Made by a program: the position numbers and the translations under genes. This document shows, one piece after another, positions 51,013-57,501 of a stretch of DNA of 64,000 nucleotides. The notes under the pieces are model-generated. The model had not been told where the DNA came from and did not search any database. It saw nothing but the letters and a program-made list of their open reading frames with translations. Numbering within the stretch: position 1 is the stretch's first letter; each line of letters opens with the position of its first letter. This DNA comes from Parahaliea aestuarii (lineage in GTDB: Bacteria > Pseudomonadota > Gammaproteobacteria > Pseudomonadales > Halieaceae), in contig NZ_VRYZ01000004.1 of the NCBI RefSeq assembly GCF_008064635.1, forward strand, positions 434,001 through 498,000. The letters are read 5' to 3'.

Positions 51013-51035
51013 AGGGCGGGCAACCGCCCTCTTTT
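51013..51035 (+). terminator. Intrinsic terminator after the TonB receptor gene
   Basis: Stem AGGGCGG-GCAA-CCGCCCT (51013-51030) followed by CTTTTT. The preceding AAA gives a partial extension of the stem. It is a standard rho-independent terminator for the receptor gene. Confidence 0.88.
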
Positions 51036-51167
51036 TCACCCTGTCAGTCAACCGGATGCATAGCTGAACCGCTGGCTTTCACCCTACCTGCAAAAGAGTA
51101 TACTGATCGGCATACCGGCTCCGGCTGGCGATGAACACTAGCCTCCACCGCACGAGGTGACATAATA

Positions 51168-52319
51168 ATGAGACTGGGAAATTCCCTGAAAAAATACGAT
51201 GAGTTACTGCAACTCGCGTATGAAGGTTCCAGCGAGCCCGAGCCCTGGAAGGCCTTCGTAGAGAGCTTCCGGGATGTGCTCGAAGCCCGGGATGCTTCAA
51301 TTGTGATCCAGCAAGTGCCCAACGGGAACGCATTGCCCCGAGAAAACCGCTACCTGCTGGTGACATCAGACACCTCACCCTACCTGACACGTGACTACCT
51401 CGATTCCGTTATGGAAGCGAACATAGTCATGGCATTACCTCAGCCCCGGCCAACCGCTGTTCGGGAGATTCTGCCGGAAAAGCAGTTTTTAGATTCCAGG
51501 CTGTACCAGGATTTTCTCGAACCGGTAAACATCAAACACCTCATGGGTATGGACATCTATCGTTCAGATTCCCTCTGTATCAAGCTGGCTGTTGAGCGAA
51601 GCGGCAACCAGGAAGCGTTTTCCGAGGACGACAAGACCATCTTCAGCATGGTTGCCCCACACTTGCAACGCGCCCTGCGCTTCCGTTCGGAAGTCGATGG
51701 CGGCCTGCAATTGCAGACCTTTTACGAGCATATCCTGGATAAGATGGAGGTGGGCGTCATCCTGCTGGACGAGCACGGCAAGGTACTTTCCAGCAATCGC
51801 TCTGCTCGCGATGTGTTAAAGCAGGGTGACTGCCTGAAGGTCACCAATGGCCGGCTGGTGACCGTGGAACCCGCCGACTGCGGACGTTTGCGCGATGCAT
51901 TCAATCTCGCGGTGTCTGCCAGCAAGTCCCAATGCCGTTCACAACCGGGGGTCTGCATCGGCTTGCGTAACAGCCAGGGCAGCTGCGTGACAGAAGCCGT
52001 GGTGAAGCCCTACCTGGGTGACGAGTTTGCAACCCGGGGTAACAACCCGGCTGTCGCTGTGTTCATTCATGTCAACCAGCAGAGGGTGTCCCCGGTCAAC
52101 AGCGAAGTATTGACCGATGTTTACGGATTTACGCGTAAGGAGGCAGCAGTTGCCTCCCTGATCGGAGCCGGTCTCAGCCTCAACCAGGTAGCTGATGATC
52201 TTACCGTCAGCGTCAATACGGTCAAAACACACCTGCGCGGCATCTATGAAAAGACCGGGTTTCACCGCCAGTCCCAGATTGTCGCCCTCCTGAGTAACAG
52301 CTCGGTCAAGCTGCTTTAG
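51168..52319 (+). CDS. LuxR-family transcriptional regulator with PAS-like sensor
   Basis: A 383-residue regulator. The C-terminal LuxR/GerE HTH (about 317-375) reads GFTRKEAAVASLIGAGLSLN and DDLTVSVNTVKTHLRGIYEK. The middle third (FYEHILDKMEVGVILLDEHGKVLSSNRSA) looks like a PAS fold, and the N-terminal third is a helical domain of unknown function; there is no receiver Asp pattern. This helix-PAS-LuxR type is common beside catabolic islands in steroid- and terpene-degrading proteobacteria. GAGG precedes the ATG. It could sense the island substrate or an intermediate directly. Its stop overlaps the convergent LLM stop by 4 bp. Confidence 0.86.
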   Translation: MRLGNSLKKYDELLQLAYEGSSEPEPWKAFVESFRDVLEARDASIVIQQVPNGNALPRENRYLLVTSDTSPYLTRDYLDSVMEANIVMALPQPRPTAVREILPEKQFLDSRLYQDFLEPVNIKHLMGMDIYRSDSLCIKLAVERSGNQEAFSEDDKTIFSMVAPHLQRALRFRSEVDGGLQLQTFYEHILDKMEVGVILLDEHGKVLSSNRSARDVLKQGDCLKVTNGRLVTVEPADCGRLRDAFNLAVSASKSQCRSQPGVCIGLRNSQGSCVTEAVVKPYLGDEFATRGNNPAVAVFIHVNQQRVSPVNSEVLTDVYGFTRKEAAVASLIGAGLSLNQVADDLTVSVNTVKTHLRGIYEKTGFHRQSQIVALLSNSSVKLL

Positions 52320-53176
52320 CCAAGCGAATCTATTATCGTGCCTATCTCGTCGATCATGGGAAACAGGTGATCTGCCTGCCCCCATTTGTCGATCTCCACA
52401 CCAACGACAACCCGATCAATTCCCAGATCCTGGTAGCGCAGCAAATCGTCACGTGAAGGCCGCACCATGCACTGCAGCGTGATCGGCGCATCGTCAAGGG
52501 TGCGTCCATACTCACCGAGAAGCTGACGGTAACCGGCAATACTTTCTGCAATATCGGGTAAGGCAATATCCACCGGCAGCCAGCCATCCGCCCATTGGGC
52601 GCTGTGGCGTACCCCCATCGCACCCATGGCACCAAAAAGTATCGGTGGCCCGCTCTTCTGGGCCGGCTTCGGGTAGCTCCAGACGGCGTCAAAGTGAATA
52701 TGCTCGCCCTCAAATTCGGGCTCATCACTGGTCCACAATGTACGCAAGGCAGCAACGGTTTCCCGCATCACCCCGTAGCGCTTATCCCAGGGACAGCGAT
52801 TGACGTTCTCGAATTCTTCCCGGTTCCAACCGACACCCGTGCCAATGAGTACCCTCCCCTCAGAGAGGGTATCCAATGTCGCAATAGACTTCGCCAAGGA
52901 AAATACATCCCGCTCCATCAGGAGTGCGATGCCGGTGGCCAAACGCAGTCTGGACGTCACCGCAGCTGCAGACATCAGTGACACATAGGGGTCACGCATA
53001 TGTTTGTAGGGCTCGGGCATCTCGCCACCCGCGGGATACGGCGACCGCCGGTTCACCGGAATGTGGCTGTGTTCACCCATCCAGAGCGACTCAAAGCCGC
53101 GCTCCTCCAGTGCCGAAGCCAATTCAGCTGGCAGCGGGTCAAACTGGGTGTTCATCGAGCTGAAACCAATTTTCAT
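52316..53176 (-). CDS. LLM-class flavin/F420-dependent oxidoreductase (TIGR03619-like)
   Basis: A 286-residue luciferase-like enzyme: MKIGFSSMNTQFDPLPAELA, EERGFESLWMGEHSHIPV, TSRLRLATGIALLMERDVF and SEGRVLIGTGVGWNREEFEN. Domain closure GPPILFGAMGAMGVRHSAQWADGW places the cofactor phosphate. It is the second gene of a minus-strand unit with another LLM enzyme 14 bp upstream, behind island palindrome 5. Hydride transfer to or from an unsaturated ring, or oxygenation, would be expected; cofactor choice (F420 or FMN) is not certain. Confidence 0.86.
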   Translation of the reverse strand: MKIGFSSMNTQFDPLPAELASALEERGFESLWMGEHSHIPVNRRSPYPAGGEMPEPYKHMRDPYVSLMSAAAVTSRLRLATGIALLMERDVFSLAKSIATLDTLSEGRVLIGTGVGWNREEFENVNRCPWDKRYGVMRETVAALRTLWTSDEPEFEGEHIHFDAVWSYPKPAQKSGPPILFGAMGAMGVRHSAQWADGWLPVDIALPDIAESIAGYRQLLGEYGRTLDDAPITLQCMVRPSRDDLLRYQDLGIDRVVVGVEIDKWGQADHLFPMIDEIGTIIDSLG

Positions 53177-53190
53177 AAATGCTGTTCCTT

Positions 53191-54090
53191 TTACTTTCCC
53201 GCAGGCGTCGCTTCAACCTGGACTTTGCTGATGACTTCATCAGCAAATCGCTTGATGCTGTCGATAGCAACCTGCAATGGCGGCGTCATTGAGTGTCCGT
53301 GTAGCACCCATGGCATGGTTGTTGCCACCGTCACGCCCATATCAGCCATCGCCTTGAAGCCTGCAGGCTCATAGGCATCGGTGCATCCAAACGCCATGAT
53401 GCGATAGTCCGCCCGATCAGCCGTCCCCGCCTTCGCTCGATGTTCATCGAGGTTCTCGATCAGTCCCTGTAACTCGGACAATGAGTGAAGATCCGCAATC
53501 CAGCCATCATTGTGTGCGGCACGACGCAGGGCTGGCGCTGAGAATCCGCCGACATAAATCGGGATCTGGCGCCGTGGCGGTGGTACCTGACGCATGGCGT
53601 CGAGGGTGTAGTGCTCGCCCTCATAGCTGACCTGTTCCCCACTCCACAGCAAACGAAGAATGTCGATCATTTCATCAGCACGCTTTCCCCGCGCCGCAAA
53701 GGGTTGCCCCGCGGCGGCGAACTCTTCCGGCATCCAGCCCATACCAATGCCGAGCCCCACCCTCTCGTTGGAAAACAGGTCAGCTGTCGCCAGTATCTTG
53801 GCTACCTGAACGGGATTGCGTGTGGGTAAAACAAAGACATTGGTGTAGAACTGGATGACCCTGGTTTGCGCGGCCATCGCCGTGATCGCAACCCAGGGAT
53901 CCGGGAAGGAATCGAACTCGCCAAATCGTGGTACGCCGTCCGGTGTATACGGATAAGGCACCGAGAATGAACCCGGATAGATCAGGTGATCAGCGAGCGA
54001 AACCGCAGAAAAGCCGTTTTCCTCAGCAGCTTGAGCCAGGGGCACATAGTTTTCCAGCGGGTGGAAGGCAATCGACAGGCCAAACTCCAT
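53191..54090 (-). CDS. LLM-class flavin/F420-dependent oxidoreductase (TIGR03619-like)
   Basis: A 299-residue luciferase-like enzyme: AEENGFSAVSLADHLIYPGS, QTRVIQFYTNVFVLPTRNPV, SNERVGLGIGMGWMPEEF, and IPIYVGGFSAPALRRAAHNDGW. It is nearest in motif pattern to the 7.7-kb LLM gene (YIGGFAVPALQRAARHDGW), giving another cross-cluster paralogue pair. The ATG at 54090 is preferred over 54135 because GGAGAA lies eight bases before it. Island palindrome 5 is centred about 70 bp upstream, which gives this unit its own copy of the operator. Confidence 0.86.
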   Translation of the reverse strand: MEFGLSIAFHPLENYVPLAQAAEENGFSAVSLADHLIYPGSFSVPYPYTPDGVPRFGEFDSFPDPWVAITAMAAQTRVIQFYTNVFVLPTRNPVQVAKILATADLFSNERVGLGIGMGWMPEEFAAAGQPFAARGKRADEMIDILRLLWSGEQVSYEGEHYTLDAMRQVPPPRRQIPIYVGGFSAPALRRAAHNDGWIADLHSLSELQGLIENLDEHRAKAGTADRADYRIMAFGCTDAYEPAGFKAMADMGVTVATTMPWVLHGHSMTPPLQVAIDSIKRFADEVISKVQVEATPAGK

Positions 54091-54152
54091 GGTATTGATT
54101 CTCCGGAACAGTTCAGTAGGCCGACAGTCTCCCACTGCTCTGCCCCTGGTGC

Positions 54153-54170
54153 CTCATTTGCTCGAATGAA
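54153..54170. promoter_or_regulatory. Island palindrome 5: CTCAT-N8-ATGAA
   Basis: CTCAT-TTGCTCGA-ATGAA, 62 bp before the minus-strand LLM gene at 54090. It is paired with palindrome 6, 16 bp away, which serves the opposite direction. Confidence 0.64.
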
Positions 54171-54186
54171 GATTGCCCTCAGTCGC

Positions 54187-54204
54187 CTCATCCATCGGAA
54201 TGAA
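54187..54204. promoter_or_regulatory. Island palindrome 6: CTCAT-N8-ATGAA
   Basis: CTCAT-CCATCGGA-ATGAA, 61 bp before the plus-strand NTF2-like gene at 54266. Palindromes 5 and 6 lie at the same distance from their respective divergent genes. Confidence 0.64.
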
Positions 54205-54265
54205 GCTGGACCCGACTGTCACGCCTTACAATTCTCTCAATCCACAATATCAGCAGGAGTCTGCA

Positions 54266-54736
54266 ATGAATCCCCCAACCGGGCTTGAATACCTTTTGGA
54301 ACTCGAATCGATAAAATCCCTCAAGCACCGCTATATCCGCTGCATGACTTTAAGCCTTTGGGACGAGCTGGAATCACTACTGACCGAGGATGCCTACAGC
54401 GCATACTCGGATGGAAAGTATGTTTTTGAAGGTCGAGCGGCATTGATGGACTTCCTGCGCAATCAGCATGGCGGGGAGGTCCCCACCTCGCTCGGCTACT
54501 GGCAGGTCGGGATGCCGGAAATCACTCTGGACTCACACTCTTCGGCGCGCGGACTATGGGGCATGTATCACTACTATCTGGACAAACAAAACGATCAACA
54601 ACTGGAAATGTTCTGCTACTACGAGGATGAGTACCGCAAAGAAGATGGAACCTGGCGTATCAGCCGCACCGGCTATCAACGCGTTATGGAGCAGAGCCTG
54701 GAGCGCAATGGATCTTTCACACTGAACGTCGGTTAA
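54266..54736 (+). CDS. SnoaL-like/NTF2-fold protein
   Basis: A 156-residue NTF2-fold protein of the SnoaL-4 style: YLLELESIKSLKHRYIRCMTLSLWDELESLLTEDAYSAYSDGKYVFEGRAALMDFL, with TLDSHSSARGLWGMYHYYLD and EYRKEDGTWRISRTGYQR as the later strands. It is similar in layout to naphthoate synthase-associated and ring-hydroxylase beta-like scaffolds. AGGAG six bases upstream fixes the ATG at 54266. A single-gene unit under palindrome 6, followed by a GC-rich hairpin. Activity unknown; small isomerase or dehydratase is the default idea. Confidence 0.8.
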   Translation: MNPPTGLEYLLELESIKSLKHRYIRCMTLSLWDELESLLTEDAYSAYSDGKYVFEGRAALMDFLRNQHGGEVPTSLGYWQVGMPEITLDSHSSARGLWGMYHYYLDKQNDQQLEMFCYYEDEYRKEDGTWRISRTGYQRVMEQSLERNGSFTLNVG

Positions 54737-54744
54737 ACATTATA

Positions 54745-54768
54745 CGGCCCGCGCTTGTGCGCGGGCCG
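54745..54768. terminator. Strong GC-rich hairpin between convergent genes
   Basis: A perfect 10-bp stem CGGCCCGCGC-TTGT-GCGCGGGCCG, 8 bp after the NTF2-like stop. It is followed by A's, not T's, on the plus strand, and lacks a trailing T-run on the minus strand, so it is an atypical terminator; the very stable stem may still stop or protect converging transcripts. Confidence 0.5.
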
Positions 54769-54805
54769 AAAAAACGGGCAGGAAGGTGGCTCAACGCCAA
54801 CCGGG

Positions 54806-55702
54806 CTAAGCGCGACCACCAGGAGGATGAAAGTTAAGCGGACCGACATGGGCGCGCAGCGACTGAATTTTTCCAAACGCATCAAACACCATAGTATCCA
54901 TGGTTTCCACTCGGGTTTGGCCCTCATCAGTGTCGAAGGTAACAATCATCGCGCAGGCCGCTTCATTCCCAACCACTCGCACCGAGCCTTCGGGCTGCAT
55001 GCGCATTGTGCCACCCGTTGCATCAATGCCCGCCTCATAAAACTGGCGGATAGATGCGTATCCAACCAAAGGCTGCGACCCTACCGGATCTTCAAGGCTG
55101 GCCCCATCGGCAAACAGGGCGACAATGCCGTCGACATCCCGGCTGGATAACAACTCTGCATAACGCAGCATGGTATCGCGCATCTGCTCGTGCGCTGGGC
55201 TTGCAAGGTCTGGCGAAGCTGGCCGCCTATACAGCTCTTCGGCTCTCTCCTTCAGTGCGATGGCCACATCGTCAAAAGCCCGCTTGACCCATACCCCGGT
55301 GAGATTCATAACATGCACAGCCGAATCCCCGAAGAAGGTATCTGTGCTGAAATAACGGCAGCGATTCTCCCCGGCGGCCTCCAGTACCTGGTCACGGCGA
55401 GCCTGATAGGGCCACCCTTGGGCTGCCTGCATTTCCCAGGACAGTAGTTTCTCCGGCTCAAAAGCACAGAGATATTCAACCACATGCTCCAGCCGACCGG
55501 GGGTGGTATAGCTAACGAGCGTCATCGCCACTGGATCGCCCATTTTCAATGTGGAGTCGATACGGACGCAATGAGGATTCCAGGCGTTATAGTTGTCTGT
55601 ATCGGTGAGAACATGCCAGACCAGTGACGCCGGGGCATCGATCTCGACAGCTACTGAACGAACCTGATATCCGTTGTCCGCACACGGTGTCGATGAGCTC
55701 AT
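54806..55702 (-). CDS. SRPBCC domain fused to a ketosteroid isomerase domain
   Basis: A 298-residue two-domain protein. Residues about 10-155 are a SRPBCC/START-like hydrophobic-pocket domain (VEIDAPASLVWHVLTDTDNYNAWNP...). Residues about 170-295 are NTF2-fold and align with Pseudomonas ketosteroid isomerase, keeping all three key residues: Y181 (Tyr16), D205 in LEDPVG (Asp40) and D269 in ETMDTMVFD (Asp103). It should therefore move a 3-oxo-Delta5 double bond to Delta4 or do an equivalent allylic shift. The fusion may bind the greasy substrate and present it to the isomerase site. It is last in the minus-strand operon with two SDRs. Confidence 0.83.
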   Translation of the reverse strand: MSSSTPCADNGYQVRSVAVEIDAPASLVWHVLTDTDNYNAWNPHCVRIDSTLKMGDPVAMTLVSYTTPGRLEHVVEYLCAFEPEKLLSWEMQAAQGWPYQARRDQVLEAAGENRCRYFSTDTFFGDSAVHVMNLTGVWVKRAFDDVAIALKERAEELYRRPASPDLASPAHEQMRDTMLRYAELLSSRDVDGIVALFADGASLEDPVGSQPLVGYASIRQFYEAGIDATGGTMRMQPEGSVRVVGNEAACAMIVTFDTDEGQTRVETMDTMVFDAFGKIQSLRAHVGPLNFHPPGGRA

Positions 55703-55751
55703 AACTTTCCTTTTCTGAACTGACTGGTCTGCATCGCGACCACTACTTCTG

Positions 55752-56504
55752 TCACAGGTTCAACTGGCCCCCGTCGACTTCAAAGGCCACGCCGGTGATA
55801 AAGCGCGCCTCATCTGACGCCAGAAACAGAATCATCGCGGTAATATCGCTGACCTCGGCCTCACCGAAACCCGGCAATGAGCGCATACGGTCGATCAGGT
55901 CCATCTCCGCGTTGTCTGGGAAGGTGTAGTTGTCATAGATGGGGGTCTTTACCCCGCCCGGACAAATCGCATTGGAACGCACTCCCCTGCTGGCAAACTC
56001 GGCGGCAACGGCCTTTGAAAAGCCAATAACACCCGCTTTCGAAGCACAGTAGCAGGTGCCGTAAGGCTGCCCCTGCTTGCCTGATGCCGACGACATATTC
56101 ACGACGTTGCCACGACTCTCCACAAGCGCAGGAATAGCAGCCTGAGTGATGTGAAACAGACTGTTCAAGTTGATGTCGATCATCCTGTGCCAGTCTTCTG
56201 GCGGCATATCCTCAAGGCGCCATCCGCCGGCGATGCCGGCAATGTTGCACAACACATCTAGTTTGCCAAAATGCTCAACGGCGCTTCTTACCATCCCGAT
56301 GCAGGAGTCTCGGTCTATCGCATCGAACTCGAGACAGTGTGTGCGATCGCCGCCCAGCTCCTGCGCGACTGACTGAACACCTTCAAGGTTCCGGTCAGCC
56401 AACACGACACTGGCGCCCTCGCTATGAAAGCGTTCCGCGGTTGCCCGCCCGATACCTGACGCTGCACCGGTAACAAGTACTACCTGCCCGCCGAAATCGT
56501 ACAT
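55752..56504 (-). CDS. Short-chain dehydrogenase/reductase
   Basis: A 250-residue classical SDR: TGAASGIG (13-20), CNIAG (86-90), catalytic NMSSASGKQ and YCASK, and PGGVKTPIYDNY after the active site. It ends in GVAFEVDGGQLNL, the usual C-terminal motif. It is NAD-type by Asp in LADRN. It probably oxidises a ring or side-chain hydroxyl, like 3alpha/7alpha-hydroxysteroid or diol dehydrogenases of the same size. It lies 30 bp after the upstream SDR and 49 bp before the KSI fusion, all in the operon under palindrome 7. Confidence 0.88.
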   Translation of the reverse strand: MYDFGGQVVLVTGAASGIGRATAERFHSEGASVVLADRNLEGVQSVAQELGGDRTHCLEFDAIDRDSCIGMVRSAVEHFGKLDVLCNIAGIAGGWRLEDMPPEDWHRMIDINLNSLFHITQAAIPALVESRGNVVNMSSASGKQGQPYGTCYCASKAGVIGFSKAVAAEFASRGVRSNAICPGGVKTPIYDNYTFPDNAEMDLIDRMRSLPGFGEAEVSDITAMILFLASDEARFITGVAFEVDGGQLNL

Positions 56505-56534
56505 TGAATACTCCTGTAAATCAGATGAGTGCCT

Positions 56535-57299
56535 TCAGGCATCTGTAATTGAATAGCCGCCGTCCACTACCAGCGTGTGGCCGTTGACAAAACTTGCCTC
56601 TGCACTGGCCAGGAACAACACTGCCGACCCAATCTCGGCAGGTTCGCCCCAGCGTCGCTGCGGAGTCCGCTGACATACGGCTTCGTGGATATCCGGATCT
56701 TCCGCAAACTGGTGCGTCATTTTGGTTGGGATGGACCCGGGCAGGACAGCGTTGCAGCGCAAGCCGGATGCGCCGTGCTGCGCCGCAAGCGTTTTTGTCA
56801 GTTGAACGACACCGGCCTTGGCTGCCCCGTAGCCCGGAAACCAGGGGCTGGCAAAGAGCGACATCTCCGAGGCGATATTCACAATACTTGCACCAGGTGG
56901 CAACTGCGAAGCCTGTAGCTGGGGCAACAAGCCCTGACACAACTGCCAAACCGCATTGAGGTTGACCTGAACCGATTCTTCGAAAGAGTAAGGCGTCTCG
57001 GTACCGCCGGTGCCACCTGCGTTGTTCACCAGCACATCCAGATCATCAATGGATGAGCAAAATGCTGTTATCTGTTCGCGGTCAGTCAAGACCAGCTGGC
57101 GATACTCAAATGGACTCAAATCCTGTTCGGGATAGCGTTCGGCATCCTCTCGTGTCCCGGTAATGGTGACCCTTGCGCCAGATTTGGCGAATAGCGTCGC
57201 AGTGGCCAGGCCGATACCGGCTGTGCCGCCCGTTACGAGCACATGTACGCCATTGAAATCGTAGGCGGCTTTTCCTGCCTGGGGAGGAGAGCTACTCAT
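56535..57299 (-). CDS. Short-chain dehydrogenase/reductase
   Basis: A 254-residue SDR: TGGTAGIG near residue 21, NNAGGTGG mid-protein, NIASEMS and YGAAK as catalytic Ser and Tyr/Lys, and HTLVVDGGYSITDA at the end. The ATG at 57299 is preferred: AGGA lies eight bases upstream, and the longer frame to 57410 would translate the operator palindrome at 57364. First gene of the minus-strand operon SDR-SDR-SRPBCC/KSI and divergent from the OYE-type flavoprotein. Confidence 0.86.
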   Translation of the reverse strand: MSSSPPQAGKAAYDFNGVHVLVTGGTAGIGLATATLFAKSGARVTITGTREDAERYPEQDLSPFEYRQLVLTDREQITAFCSSIDDLDVLVNNAGGTGGTETPYSFEESVQVNLNAVWQLCQGLLPQLQASQLPPGASIVNIASEMSLFASPWFPGYGAAKAGVVQLTKTLAAQHGASGLRCNAVLPGSIPTKMTHQFAEDPDIHEAVCQRTPQRRWGEPAEIGSAVLFLASAEASFVNGHTLVVDGGYSITDA

Positions 57300-57363
57300 G
57301 CGTTGCATCCTGACTAGGTTTTTATCTGTGTAGAGAAGAATATCGCCGTGCACCGGACATAAG

Positions 57364-57381
57364 GTCATTCGATCGGATGAA
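57364..57381. promoter_or_regulatory. Island palindrome 7: GTCAT-N8-ATGAA, closest to the consensus
   Basis: GTCAT-TCGATCGG-ATGAA is nearly a full palindrome through its centre (TCATTCGATCGGATGA). It lies 64 bp before the minus-strand SDR operon and 120 bp before the OYE-SDR-IclR operon, so the IclR regulator would control its own operon through this site. Confidence 0.66.
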
Positions 57382-57501
57382 TCACAACACTCGCGGAGTT
57401 TTTCATTCATTCAGGTGATCAGGTATGCCCAGCCGACCCTATATGCTGGCCCACGTGAATGCCCACCCACCGACTCCAATAACGATTTCAGGGATTCTCC
57501 T

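Noticed and set aside
54745-54768. A standard rho-independent terminator
   Set aside because: The stem is strong but the T-run is missing on both strands, so it is recorded only as a hairpin of uncertain role.
57400-57420. TTTCATTCATTCAGGTGATC near the OYE-type gene as an eighth island palindrome
   Set aside because: Only the left arm fits; the right side reads GTGAT rather than ATGAA.
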